Part shown: one piece after another, positions 52,077 through 62,174 of the stretch
Position numbering within the stretch: the stretch's first letter is position 1
How the letters are laid out: the number at the start of each line of letters is the position of its first letter
Source of the DNA: Arthrobacter sp. ov118
GTDB taxonomy: Bacteria > Actinomycetota > Actinomycetes > Actinomycetales > Micrococcaceae
NCBI RefSeq assembly: GCF_900116495.1
Contig: NZ_FPAY01000005.1
Span: 124,001-188,000, forward strand
Direction of reading: 5' to 3'
Length of the DNA stretch: 64,000 nucleotides
Translations under genes and position numbers: made by a program
Notes under the pieces: generated by a model
The model's input: the letters and a program-made list of their open reading frames with translations, nothing else
Told to the model about the DNA's origin: nothing
The model's database searches: none

Positions 52077-55000
52077 ATGGCACGGCGCAGTTTTCTTCAA
52101 TGGCCGGTCGTCCGGCAGCTGAGTACGGGCGATCTGCTGGGCCGCGGGCCGGCAGTAACCTCCCCGCAGACGAGGACTATCACGCCGCGGACGGCCACTG
52201 CGGACCGAGTGGTGCAGAGTGTGTGCCCCTACTGCGCCGTGGGCTGTGGACAGCGGGTCTACGTCAAGGACGAGAAAGTCGTTCAAATCGAGGGTGACCC
52301 GGATTCGCCCATCTCCCGCGGCCGGCTGTGCCCCAAGGGCTCGGCCAGCGAGCAGCTGGTCAACTCACCGGGCCGGCAAACCGGAGTGCTCTACCGTGCG
52401 CCACGCTCCACTGAGTGGCAGCAGCTTGATCTCGCGACAGCCATCGACATGGTGGCTGACCGGTTCATCGAGACCCGCCGCAGGACGTGGCAGCAGGAAG
52501 ACGAAAAGGGACGGTTGCTGCGCCGCACCATGGGCATAGCCTCCTTGGGCGGGGCAACCCTGGACAACGAAGAGAACTACTTGATCAAGAAACTCTTCAC
52601 GGCTGCCGGGGCAGTGCAAATCGAGAACCAAGCGCGCATTTGACACTCCGCCACGGTTCCCAGTTTGGGAGCCTCGTTTGGACGCGGTGGTGCGACTCAA
52701 TCACTGCAAGACATGGCCAACGCCGACTGCATCATCATCCAGGGTTCCAACATGGCCGAATGCCATCCTGTGGGGTACCAGTGGGTGGCGGAGGCCAAGG
52801 CCCGTGGAGCGAAGGTCATCCACGTCGATCCCCGGTTCACGCGCACCTCCGCGGTCGCGGACAAGCACATTCCGATCCGGGCCGGCTCTGACGTTGTTCT
52901 TCTGGGCGCGCTGATTAACTACGTCCTGACCCACGACCTGTGGTTCAAGGAGTACGTGAGCGCCTACACCAACGCGGCCACGCTGGTTCACGCCGATTAC
53001 CGCGACGCCGAAGACCTCGGCGGGCTTTTTAGCGGCTTCGATCCTGAGACGGGAGCGTATGACACTGCATCATGGGCGTACGCGGAACAAGGCGGCGACA
53101 GCATCGATGATCCTGGGGCTGGCACGGAACACGGCTCCGATGCTTCGGCCCGTGCCGCTGGCCACCAGTTTGGCAGCGGAGGTCCGCCCCTGGAGCACGC
53201 CCAGGTGCAGCGTGACGATACCCTGCAGGACCCCCGGACGGTCTTCCAGATCCTGAAACGGCATTACGCCCGTTACACCCCGGAGATGGTCCAGGACATG
53301 TGTGGCATCGACGTCAGGGACTTCGAGTATCTGGCCCACGCCATAACGGAAAACTCGGGGCGCGAACGGACAACCTGCTTCGCCTACTCCGTCGGCTGGA
53401 CCCAGCACTCGCTGGGAGCGCAGTTCATCCGCTCAGCCGCCATCCTGCAACTTTTGCTTGGGAACGTGGGCCGCCCGGGCAGCGGAATCATGGCCCTGCG
53501 CGGTCATGCCAGCATCCAAGGCTCCACGGACATTCCGACCCTGTTCAACCTGCTGCCCGGGTACTTGCCAATGCCCAGTGCCGGCCGCCATGACACCCTC
53601 AGCGAATATCTGGAAGCCATCGCGTCCAAGAAGCAGAAGGGTTATTGGACGGATGCCGACTCCTACACCGTCAGCCTGCTGAAAGCCTGGTGGGGCGATG
53701 CCGCGAGGGCGGAGAACGACTGGGCCTACGACTACCTTCCGAGACTGAACGGCGCGCACGGTACCTACGAGACTGTGATGAGCATGCTTGAGGACAAGGT
53801 GGAGGGTTACTTCTTGCTCGGACAGAACCCTGCAGTGGGCTCGTCTAACGGCCGGATGCAACGCATGGGCATGTCGCACCTGAAGTGGCTGGTGGTCCGT
53901 GACTTGAATCTCATCGAGTCGGCGACCTGGTGGAAAGACGGCCCGGAGATCGAATCGGGGGAACTGCGCACCGAGGACATCGAGACCGAGGTGTTCTTCA
54001 TGCCTGCGGCAACCCACGTGGAGAAGGCTGGCTCGTTCACGCAGACCCAACGGCTGCTGCAATGGCGGCACCAGGCGGTCGCCCCGCCCGGGGAGTGCCA
54101 GAGTGAGTTGCAGTTCTTCTTCCAGCTTGGCCAGCGGATCCGGGAGAAGTTGGCTGGTTCGGAGGACGAACGCGACCGTCCGCTGCTCGACCTGACCTGG
54201 GATTATCCCACCGACGAACATGGAGATCCGGACGCCGAGGCGGTGCTTGCCGAGATCAACGGTCGTCACCTCAACGGCCCGGATGCGGGCAAACCCCTCT
54301 CCGCGTATACAGAGCTCCGCGCCGACGGTTCCACATCGGCGGGCTGCTGGATCTACACCGGCGTGTACGCCGACGGCATCAACCATGCCGCCAACCGGAA
54401 ACCCGGCCAGGAGCAGGGCCCCGCGGCCTCTGAATGGGGCTGGGCGTGGCCGGCCAACCGCCGGATCCTCTACAACCGGGCGTCGGCCGACCCGGCAGGC
54501 AAGCCGTGGAGCGAGCGGAAGAAATACGTCTGGTGGGACCAGGAAAAGGGCCGTTGGGTCGGAGACGATGTTCCCGACTTCCCGGTTGACCGGGCACCGG
54601 GCAGCCAACCCGACCCAGACCTCGGCGGCGCTGCCGCCCTCACCGGAGATGATCCATTCATCATGCAGGCGGACGGCAAGGGCTGGTTGTTTGCCCCAAA
54701 GGGCGTCGTCGACGGTCCCCTTCCCACCCACTACGAACCGCAGGAATCGCCAGTGGCCAACGCGCTTTACCCGCAACAGCAAAATCCGGCGCGGCTAGTG
54801 TTCCCCCGTGCGGATAACCTCAGCGCACCAAGCGCCGGTACCCCTGGCGCGGACGTGTATCCCTACGTCTTCACCACGTACCGCCTCACCGAGCACCACA
54901 CGGCAGGCGGCATGAGCCGCTGGTTGCCATACCTCTCGGAGCTGCAACCGGAAATGTTCTGCGAGGTCTCACCCGAGCTGGCCGCCGAGCGCGGACTTGA

Positions 55001-55412
55001 GCCCTACGGGTGGGCCACTATTATTTCGGCCCGCTCCGCCATCGAGGCGAAGGTGCTTGTCACTGACCGGATGAGGCCCCTGGCCGTTGGGGGTCACACC
55101 GTGCATCAGATCGGACTGCCCTACCACTGGGGCGTCGGCAGTAATGCCGTCGTCAGCGGTGACGCGGCCAACGATCTGCTGGGCGTGACGCTGGATCCCA
55201 ACGTCCAGATCCAGGAATCCAAGGTGGCCTCCTGCGACATCCGTCCGGGCCGCCGGCCCCGGGGCGAGGAACTGCTTGCCTTGGTTTCTGAGTATCAGGC
55301 GCGGGCCGGAGTGACCATCGAGACCGGTAATCGCGCCGTCACCAATCCGGCTCTGGAAGGCATCGAACCAGGCCCAGGTGAGGGCGGCCGTGCCGCTGGT
55401 GGGCCGGGATGA
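52077..55412 (+). CDS. fdhA: Selenocysteine-containing formate dehydrogenase catalytic subunit
   Basis: A 1111-residue molybdo/tungsto-bis-MGD subunit oxidising formate to CO2. The [4Fe-4S] motif VCPYCAVGCGQ and GRLCPKG lie at the N-terminus. The frame is interrupted by TGA 52641-52643 in the context QARI-U-HSATVP, the conserved Sec site (residue 189), and continues in the same frame to 55412 with FGRGGATQSLQ, NMAECHPVGYQW and the C-terminal cofactor-binding domain. The short N-terminal RRSFLQW resembles a Tat motif but lacks the hydrophobic stretch. The upstream TTG 52059 is an alternative start. It forms an operon with the Fe-S and NrfD subunits, and sel genes lie directly downstream. Confidence 0.95.
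52641..52673 (+). promoter_or_regulatory. Selenocysteine UGA and SECIS-like hairpin
   Basis: UGA at 52641-52643. 11 nt after it, GGTTCCCA (52655-52662) pairs with TGGGAGCC (52666-52673) with one G-U pair and a GUU loop. A hairpin right behind the UGA with G and U in the loop is what bacterial SelB requires. Confidence 0.72.
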
Positions 55413-55516
55413 TGAAAATGACCGCTACTGCTTTAGCCGAAGCACACATTGCACCGCCCGGACAGCCCCTGCCTACCGGCAGCGTTCCGGGTACCGACTC
55501 AAAGTTGGAGGACTAG
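55412..55516 (+). CDS. Possible 34-residue coupled small protein
   Basis: ATG 55412 overlaps the fdhA stop (TGATG), and the TAG at 55514-55516 abuts the fdhB ATG, so this frame fills the gap exactly. The peptide begins MKMTATALAEAHIAPPGQPL and is Pro/Gly-rich without known motifs. It could act as a coupling leader that lets ribosomes continue from fdhA to fdhB, or be a small subunit. No independent evidence of translation. Confidence 0.4.
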   Translation: MKMTATALAEAHIAPPGQPLPTGSVPGTDSKLED

Positions 55517-56527
55517 ATGGGCCAGCTATCCGGGCCGACCGACCCCACCGCCGATGCCCACTGGGAGCACAGCCATCCGCGCAAGGGGTTCTTCACTGAC
55601 ACCTCGATCTGCATCGGCTGCAAGGCCTGTGAAGTTGCCTGCAAGGAGTGGAACCACAACCCGCAGGACGGAAACCTGGAACTGCTCGGATCCTCCTACG
55701 ACAACACCGGTTCGCTCGGCGCCAGCACCTGGCGCCATGTCGCCTTCATCGAACAAGGCCAGGAACGCATCACTGAGGCGCGGGAGACCGGGCGCGCCCT
55801 CGTCAACCTGGGCATGCCCCGCATCGGCCCTCCCGCCCCGGCAGCGCCCGCGGCGACGGACCTGGCAGAGGCGGATACGACGCCCCCGGACACCGCCGAC
55901 TTCCGGTGGCTGATATCCTCGGACGTCTGCAAGCACTGCACACATGCGGGATGCTTGGACGTCTGCCCCACCGGAGCGCTGTTCCGCACTGAGTTTGGCA
56001 CGGTGGTGGTGCAGGACGACGTCTGCAACGGCTGCGGAACCTGCGTGGCCGGGTGCCCCTTCGGCGTGATCGAGCGCCGCAGCAATGGCACGGTCAAAGT
56101 CGCCACAAGCAGGGAAGAACAGCACACCGAACATCCCGCGGTCCCCAACGTCGGCGTCGCCCAGAAGTGCACGCTCTGCTACGACCGCCTGGTCGCCGAT
56201 GAAACGCCCGCCTGCGCTAAAGCCTGCCCGACGACGTCGATCAAGTTCGGCAACCACGACGACATGGTGGAGACGGCCCGGGAACGGGTCGCCGGCCTGC
56301 ACGCGCAAGGACTCACCGAGGCGAGGCTCTATGGCGCAAACGAACTCGACGGCGTCGGCGGCACCGGATCGGTCTTCCTCCTGCTTGACGAACCGGAGGT
56401 TTACGGACTCCCGCCGGACCCAAGGGTGCCCACCGCCGACTTGCCGCGGATGTACCGGCGGGCCGGTATGGCCGTAGCGGGCATGGTCGCCGCAGCTGCA
56501 GTGGCTTTCCTGAAAGGACGCGCGTGA
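55517..56527 (+). CDS. fdhB: Formate dehydrogenase iron-sulfur subunit
   Basis: A 336-residue ferredoxin-type electron carrier. Cysteine clusters for four [4Fe-4S] centres are visible: CIGCKACEVACKEW, CKHCTHAGCLDVCPTGA, CNGCGTCVAGCPFG, and CTLCYDRL...CAKACPTTS. A C-terminal helix (RAGMAVAGMVAAAAVAFL) may anchor it to the membrane. GGAGG lies upstream. It passes electrons from the catalytic subunit to the NrfD-like membrane subunit encoded next (GTGA overlap). Confidence 0.94.
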   Translation: MGQLSGPTDPTADAHWEHSHPRKGFFTDTSICIGCKACEVACKEWNHNPQDGNLELLGSSYDNTGSLGASTWRHVAFIEQGQERITEARETGRALVNLGMPRIGPPAPAAPAATDLAEADTTPPDTADFRWLISSDVCKHCTHAGCLDVCPTGALFRTEFGTVVVQDDVCNGCGTCVAGCPFGVIERRSNGTVKVATSREEQHTEHPAVPNVGVAQKCTLCYDRLVADETPACAKACPTTSIKFGNHDDMVETARERVAGLHAQGLTEARLYGANELDGVGGTGSVFLLLDEPEVYGLPPDPRVPTADLPRMYRRAGMAVAGMVAAAAVAFLKGRA

Positions 56528-57612
56528 CCACCTCCGAGTTCGACAGCTTTCGGCCGCCCGAGCCTGCCCGCCGTCGTCGGCCCGGCGGCAAACGCGGCAC
56601 GGGCCGTCGTAACAGCGGTGATGGCTCCCGCGAAATGCCGATGGTTCCGGAGCCGGAATTCACCTCGTACTACGGTCGTCCGGTGGTCAAGCCGGCGCCC
56701 TGGGGTGACGACGTTGCCGCCTACCTGTTCCTTGGCGGTGTCGCAGCGGGTTCCGCACTGCTTGGCCTCGGCGGTCAGCTGACCCGACGGCCGATACTGC
56801 GCCGAAATGCCCGGTTGAGTGCCCTAACAGCAGTGAGCCTCGGTGCTGTTGCCTTGGTGAAGGACCTGGGCAGGCCGGAACGCTTTTTGAATATGCTGCG
56901 GACCATCAAGGTAACCTCGCCGATGAGTGTGGGCTCGTGGATTCTCAGTGCGTTCAGCGCCGGCGCCGCCGTCTCGGCCGTGGCGGAAATCGATCGGATG
57001 AGCGGGGCGCGGTTGCCGCTCGGCCCGCTGCGGACCGTGCTGCAGGCGGTCGAGGGGCCGGCCGGCTTTGAGGCCGCGTTTTTCGCCGGCCCACTGGCGG
57101 CGTACACGGCGGTCCTGCTCGGTGACACAGCCACACCGACGTGGAACGCCGCGCACGAGGAATTGCCTTTCGTCTTCGTGAGTTCGGCGGCCCTCGCCTC
57201 TGCCGGGCTCGCCATGGTCACAACTCCGGTGCACGAGGCAGGTCCCGCCCGAAAACTTGCCGTGCTCGGCGTGGCCGGTGACGTCATCGCCATGCGCGTG
57301 ATGGAACACCGGATGGACCCGGTGGCAGCCGAGCCCCTGCACCAGGGCAAGGCGGGCGCCATGCTCAAATGGAGCGAGCGGCTGGCTGCCGCCGGTGGCT
57401 TGGGGACGCTGCTGGCCGGACGTAACCGGGCCGTGGCCGCAGCTTCGGGACTGGCACTGCTGGCCGCCTCGGCCCTGACCCGGTTCGGCGTATTCGAGGC
57501 GGGCCTTGCCTCGGCCAGGGATCCGCGCTACACCATCGAACCGCAGAAGAACCGGCTCGCCGCCCGCCGCGCGGCTGGCATCACCGGGGATTCAATCACC
57601 ACAGCCGGCTGA
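56524..57612 (+). CDS. NrfD-like membrane subunit of formate dehydrogenase
   Basis: A 362-residue protein with a GTG start overlapping the fdhB stop. The N-terminal 50 residues are hydrophilic and Arg-rich, followed by PAPWGDDVAAYLFLGGVAAGSALLGL and further helices typical of NrfD/PsrC quinone-linked membrane subunits. It replaces the cytochrome b subunit of E. coli Fdh-N, so electrons probably enter the menaquinone pool. It ends 33 bp from the convergent selD gene. Confidence 0.9.
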   Translation: MTTSEFDSFRPPEPARRRRPGGKRGTGRRNSGDGSREMPMVPEPEFTSYYGRPVVKPAPWGDDVAAYLFLGGVAAGSALLGLGGQLTRRPILRRNARLSALTAVSLGAVALVKDLGRPERFLNMLRTIKVTSPMSVGSWILSAFSAGAAVSAVAEIDRMSGARLPLGPLRTVLQAVEGPAGFEAAFFAGPLAAYTAVLLGDTATPTWNAAHEELPFVFVSSAALASAGLAMVTTPVHEAGPARKLAVLGVAGDVIAMRVMEHRMDPVAAEPLHQGKAGAMLKWSERLAAAGGLGTLLAGRNRAVAAASGLALLAASALTRFGVFEAGLASARDPRYTIEPQKNRLAARRAAGITGDSITTAG

Positions 57613-57645
57613 CCGGGCTGCGGCGGTTTTGCGGATAGCGGGGGT

Positions 57646-58668
57646 TCAGCGGACCTCGATGCCCTGGCCCACGACCGTGTGCCCGATCACAGGATGTCCG
57701 GGCAATTCGCCGACGACAAGCAGGCCGCCCGAGGTCTGTGCATCGGCAAGAAGGAGCAAATCGTCTTCGGTGACGCCGGCAGCGACCTTTAGCTGCGGTC
57801 GAACCCAATCGAGATTGCGCCGGGTCCCGCCGGAAACAAAGCCATCCCGCAGAGCCTGCCGGGCGCCGTCGACGACTGGTACGGCCTTCCGATCGATTAC
57901 TGCCCCCACTCCGGAGGCGCGGCACATCTTGTACAGATGCCCAAGCAGGCCGAAGCCCGTGACGTCCGTGGCCGCACGCAGGCCGGCCGCCACCGCCTCC
58001 CCGGCCGCGTCGCGATTGAGGCGAGTCATTGTCGCTACCGCCTCGGCGAACACTTCACCGGTCTGCTTGTGCCGGTTATTGAGCAGTCCGACGCCGATGG
58101 GCTTGGTCAGCGTGAGCGGCAACCCGGGCTTGGCGGCGTCGTTGCGCAGCAACCGGGCGGGATGGGCGACGCCTGTTACTGCCATCCCGTATTTCGGCTC
58201 CGGATCGTCAATGGAGTGCCCGCCAATCACCGGGCAGTCGGCCTCCGACGCGATGCTCAGGCCGCCACGGAGGACTTCAGTCATCAACTCCAGTGGCAGC
58301 ACGCCGCGGGGCCAGCCGACGAGGTTGATCGCCATGATCGGGCGCCCGCCCATCGCGTAAATGTCCGAGAGCGCATTGGCGGCCGCGATCCGACCCCAGT
58401 CAAAAGCGTCGTCGACGACGGGAGTGAAGAAGTCGGCGGTGGAGAGTACCGCGAGGTCATCGCGCACCAGGACGGCTGCTGCGTCGTCACCGCTGTCGAG
58501 ACCAACCAGCACATCCGCGCCGGGTTGGCCGGTGAGGCCGCGAACCGCTTCTTCGAGCTCCCCGGGCGGAATTTTGCACGCGCACCCACCACCGTGGGCA
58601 TAGCCGGTGAGTCGCACAGCGTCGGCGCCGTCGTGAAGCTGCGGAATAGACGTTTGGGTCTCGTTCAC
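57646..58668 (-). CDS. selD: Selenophosphate synthase
   Basis: A 340-residue ATP-dependent enzyme making selenophosphate for tRNA-Sec charging. The N-terminal GGGCACKIPP places Cys29 and Lys32 at the catalytic positions, so it is the Cys form rather than a selenoprotein. VLVGLDSGDDAAAVLVRDD and STADFFTPVVDDAFDWG are the ATP/Mg-binding blocks. The start is uncertain: GTG 58668 fits the family length, though the ribosome site is very close. It is divergent from the tRNA-Sec gene 41 bp away. Confidence 0.93.
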   Translation of the reverse strand: MNETQTSIPQLHDGADAVRLTGYAHGGGCACKIPPGELEEAVRGLTGQPGADVLVGLDSGDDAAAVLVRDDLAVLSTADFFTPVVDDAFDWGRIAAANALSDIYAMGGRPIMAINLVGWPRGVLPLELMTEVLRGGLSIASEADCPVIGGHSIDDPEPKYGMAVTGVAHPARLLRNDAAKPGLPLTLTKPIGVGLLNNRHKQTGEVFAEAVATMTRLNRDAAGEAVAAGLRAATDVTGFGLLGHLYKMCRASGVGAVIDRKAVPVVDGARQALRDGFVSGGTRRNLDWVRPQLKVAAGVTEDDLLLLADAQTSGGLLVVGELPGHPVIGHTVVGQGIEVR

Positions 58669-58708
58669 TCCCCTAGCGTACCCCGGTGGTCCATCTGCTA
58701 AATTGAAC

Positions 58709-58805
58709 GAGGTGGCGTCCGGGTCCTGGTGGGCCCCCCGGTCTTCAAAACCGGTGAGGCTGAGTATCTCGGCCTGGCGGGTTCGATTCCCGTCCGCCTC
58801 CGCCA
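58709..58805 (+). tRNA. selC: tRNA-Sec (UCA)
   Basis: A 97-nt tRNA-like sequence with anticodon loop CTTCAAA (anticodon TCA at 58745-58747) on a CCGGT/ACCGG stem. The long variable arm is followed by the T arm GCGGG-TTCGATT-CCCGT and 3' CCGCCTCCGCCA. The 5' strand GAGGTGG pairs with CCGCCTC using one G-U, so the exact 5' end is approximate. It lies between selD and selA. Confidence 0.9.
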
Positions 58806-58837
58806 ACCACCGGCGCGCCGCGGAACGAGGAGGGACT

Positions 58838-60169
58838 GTGGACCAGGTCGATCCGCGCCGCCTGATTCCGCGCACCGATGACCTGCTGGCCCTGCCGGCC
58901 GTTCGGGCGGCCGGGAAGCGCCTGAGCGGACGCGTCATCCGCGAACTCGTCCGGCAGGCCCAGGAACAGGCGCGGCGCGGTGAGCTCGCTCCCGGCCAGG
59001 TGGAACCGGCCCTGCTGGCCGCCGTCGCGGCGTGCTCGGCCACAACCCTACGCCCGGTGCTCAACGCAACCGGCGTCATTGTCCACACCAATCTCGGTCG
59101 CGCCCCGCTCTCCGCGGGTGCGGTTGAAGCACTTGTCGCAGCCAGCGGCTACGTCGACGTGGAGCTCGATCTGGCGACCGGCAGCCGCTCCCGCCGCGGC
59201 GCCGGTGCCCGGGCTGCCCTGCTCGCCGCCTGTCCCGCTGCCGAGGACGCGCTGGTGGTCAACAACGGGGCCGCCGCGCTGGTGCTCGCCACCACAGCCC
59301 TCGCCGCCGGCCGGGAAGTGGTGGTGAGCCGCGGGGAACTGGTTGAGATCGGTGCCGGCTTCCGGCTGCCGGACCTGATCGAATCGACCGGCGCGACGCT
59401 GCGCGAGGTGGGCACCACCAACCGGACGCACCTGCGGGACTACGCCGACGCCCTCGGACCGGCAACCGGGTGCGTACTCAAGGTCCACCCGAGCAACTTC
59501 CGCGTCGATGGATTCACCTCCGCTGTTCCACTGGGCGAACTGAGCCCGCTGGCCGCGGCGCACGGGGTTGCACTGGTCGCCGACCTGGGCAGTGGACTGC
59601 TGGCGCCCGACCCGCACCTGCCGGAAGAACCGGATGCTGCCACCGCGTTGGCCAGCGGGGCCGACGTCGTCATCGCCAGCGGTGACAAACTCCTGGGTGG
59701 ACCGCAGGCGGGTTTGCTGCTCGGTCGCGCGGAGATCATCACGCGGCTGGCACGCCACCCGCTCGCCCGCGCCCTTCGGGCCGACAAACTTGCCCTGGCC
59801 GCGCTGGAGGCGACGGTCGCGGGCGGATCACCGCCGGTTGTCCAGGCGTTGCACGCGGACCTGGGACAGCTGCGGAGCCGTACCGACCGGCTCGCCGAGG
59901 CCCTCGGGGTGCCTGTCGTCGCGCACGAAGGCCGGGTGGGCGGTGGCGGAGCACCCGGTGTTGCCCTGCCCGGATGGGCGCTCCGGCTCCCCGAAGCGCT
60001 TGCCGGCCCCTTGCGTACCGGCGACCCGGCAGTGCTCCCGCGCGTCCATGACGGCTCCTGCCTGCTCGACCTGCGCTGCGTGCCCGACGGGGACGATGAC
60101 CGGATTCTCGACGCGGTACGCCAGGCGCTGGCAACCCTTGACCGTGCGGACGCAGGCAGGGCGGGCTGA
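58838..60169 (+). CDS. selA: L-seryl-tRNA(Sec) selenium transferase
   Basis: A 443-residue PLP enzyme converting Ser-tRNA-Sec to Sec-tRNA-Sec with selenophosphate. The GTG start at 58838 has GAGGAGGG upstream, 32 bp after tRNA-Sec. The PLP lysine lies in ASGDKLLGGPQAGLL (Lys284), and LNATGVIVHTNLGRAPLS is the SelA signature. The stop is 3 bp before the selB start, so the two are coupled. Confidence 0.95.
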   Translation: MDQVDPRRLIPRTDDLLALPAVRAAGKRLSGRVIRELVRQAQEQARRGELAPGQVEPALLAAVAACSATTLRPVLNATGVIVHTNLGRAPLSAGAVEALVAASGYVDVELDLATGSRSRRGAGARAALLAACPAAEDALVVNNGAAALVLATTALAAGREVVVSRGELVEIGAGFRLPDLIESTGATLREVGTTNRTHLRDYADALGPATGCVLKVHPSNFRVDGFTSAVPLGELSPLAAAHGVALVADLGSGLLAPDPHLPEEPDAATALASGADVVIASGDKLLGGPQAGLLLGRAEIITRLARHPLARALRADKLALAALEATVAGGSPPVVQALHADLGQLRSRTDRLAEALGVPVVAHEGRVGGGGAPGVALPGWALRLPEALAGPLRTGDPAVLPRVHDGSCLLDLRCVPDGDDDRILDAVRQALATLDRADAGRAG

Positions 60170-60172
60170 GCC

Positions 60173-61966
60173 GTGCATGTCGTTGCCACCGCCGGACACG
60201 TCGATTCCGGTAAGAGCACGCTGGTGCGTGCGCTTACCGGCATGGAGCCGGACCGTTGGGAGGAAGAGCGGCGCCGCGGGCTGACCATCGACCTCGGTTA
60301 CGCCTGGACCACGTTGCCGTCCGGGCGGGACGTTGCCTTCGTAGACGTACCGGGCCACGAACGCTTCCTGGGTAACATGCTTGCCGGTATCGGGCCGGCG
60401 CCCGTCGTCTGCTTCGTCGTCGCTGCCGATGAGGGCTGGCAGGCGCAGTCAAGCGATCACCGGGACGCCGTCGCTGCGCTGGGAATTGAGTATGGCGTCG
60501 TGGTCCTCAGCCGGGTCGACCGGGCACCCGGGAGGGTTGGCGACGTGCTGGCCCGGACCCGCAGAGAGCTAGCTGGAACAGGCCTGCAGGACGCGCCCGC
60601 AGTTGCGGTGTCTGCCACCGAGGGTACCGGCCTCGCAGAATTGCGTGCCACGCTCGACGGCGTACTGGCCCGGGTACCTTCCCCCACCACCACAGGGCGG
60701 CTCCGATTGTGGGTGGACCGCTCGTTTACCATCACCGGTTCCGGAACCGTGGTGACCGGAACACTGGCAGCGGGAACGCTCGTTCAGGGTGACCGGCTGC
60801 AGCTGCTCGGCCACGATGGTTCCCGGCCCGTCGTGGTCCGTGGCCTCCAAAGCCGCGACACGTCGTACTCCTCGCTGGGGCCGGTCAACCGGGTGGCCCT
60901 GAACCTGCGTGACGTTTCCGCCGCTGACGTCCGCCGCGGGGACGCGCTGCTTACCCCCGAGGCGTGGCCCATTACGGGCGTTCTGGGCATCCACCGCGTT
61001 ACCGGCGTGGCCTACACGGATGTGCCGGAGCAGCTCATGGTGCATGCCGGCACTGCTGCCGTGCCGGCCCGGCTGCGTCCTTTTGGTGCAGACCACGCCC
61101 GGCTCGTCCTCGACAGGCGCCTGCCGCTCGTTCTCGGAGACCGTCTGGTGTTGCGGGACCCCGGGAGCCGCTCGGTGCTGGGCGGGGCACAGGTACTCGA
61201 CGCCGATCCCCCGGCCTTGCGGCGGCGCGGTGACGGCGTCCACTGGGCGGAGCGGCTTGCAGGCCTGAATGCCGCCGGGGACGTGCTGGGCGAAGTGGCA
61301 GGCCGCGGGGCCGTGCAGGAACAACACCTGCGTCGGCTCGGGCTGCTGTCAGGGGACGACGCGGAGGCGCCCTCCGGTGTCCTGGTTTTGGGCGATTGGT
61401 GGGTGCATGCTCCCGTCTTCGAGGCGTGGCAGCACCGGTTGCGCACGGCCCTTGAGGTGCTGCATGAGCGCGATCCCTTGGCACCGGGCCTTTCCCAGGG
61501 CGCGGCACGGGACCTGCTCAAGTTGCCCGATGAGAGGCTTCTTGCCCCCGTCGTGCGCGATGCAGGTCTAGAACAGGAGGGCGGGCACGTTCGGCTGCCC
61601 GGCAGCCATGCCAACCTTGGCGCCGTCGGGTCCGCTGTCGCCGAGTTGGAGCGCAGGCTTGCCGAAGACGCGTTCCACGCCCCGGAAGCCGATGAGTTGG
61701 CCGCGCTGGGCTTGGGCGTCCGCGAGCTGGCTGCCGCCGAGCGGGCCGGGCGCTTGCTGCGGTTGCGCGACGGGGTGGTGCTCCTGCCTACGGCGCCGGC
61801 CTTCGCCATGCGCGAGCTGGCCCGCCTGGAGCAGCCCTTCACCACGAGCCAGGCACGCCAGGCACTTGGAACAACACGACGGGTGGCGGTTCCGCTGCTC
61901 GAATATCTCGACTCGCGCGGCTGGACGCGCCGCCTTGATGCGGGTCATCGCACGGTGGCGCGTTGA
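60173..61966 (+). CDS. selB: Selenocysteine-specific elongation factor
   Basis: A 597-residue GTPase. G1 is ATAGHVDSGKSTL, switch RRGLTIDLGYAW, G3 DVPGHERF; the G4 position reads LSRVD instead of NKxD, as in many SelB proteins. Domains II-III follow, and the C-terminal winged-helix domains (about 380-597) bind the SECIS hairpin. GTG start at 60173. It delivers Sec-tRNA to the UGA of fdhA. Confidence 0.95.
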   Translation: MHVVATAGHVDSGKSTLVRALTGMEPDRWEEERRRGLTIDLGYAWTTLPSGRDVAFVDVPGHERFLGNMLAGIGPAPVVCFVVAADEGWQAQSSDHRDAVAALGIEYGVVVLSRVDRAPGRVGDVLARTRRELAGTGLQDAPAVAVSATEGTGLAELRATLDGVLARVPSPTTTGRLRLWVDRSFTITGSGTVVTGTLAAGTLVQGDRLQLLGHDGSRPVVVRGLQSRDTSYSSLGPVNRVALNLRDVSAADVRRGDALLTPEAWPITGVLGIHRVTGVAYTDVPEQLMVHAGTAAVPARLRPFGADHARLVLDRRLPLVLGDRLVLRDPGSRSVLGGAQVLDADPPALRRRGDGVHWAERLAGLNAAGDVLGEVAGRGAVQEQHLRRLGLLSGDDAEAPSGVLVLGDWWVHAPVFEAWQHRLRTALEVLHERDPLAPGLSQGAARDLLKLPDERLLAPVVRDAGLEQEGGHVRLPGSHANLGAVGSAVAELERRLAEDAFHAPEADELAALGLGVRELAAAERAGRLLRLRDGVVLLPTAPAFAMRELARLEQPFTTSQARQALGTTRRVAVPLLEYLDSRGWTRRLDAGHRTVAR

Positions 61967-62174
61967 CCCGTCTAAAGGAAGTTTTCGAGGCGGATCACCC
62001 GCCGAATGCGCTAATCAACGCCGAGACCGGACATTCCCAGGACCGTGATGGTCGAAACAATGACGCTGCGGCGCAGCTTGCCACAGCCCGTTGAGGCGTC
62101 GCCGAAGACCTTGACCGCTCCCGGTCAGGCTCGGACGCTACACACTCGGCTTGTCCGCGACTACCCGGAATTCA

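Noticed and set aside
52620..52670. fdhA read as two genes or a frameshift
   Set aside because: Both parts are in the same frame, and the single UGA lies exactly at the known Sec position followed by a hairpin, so it is a recoded stop.
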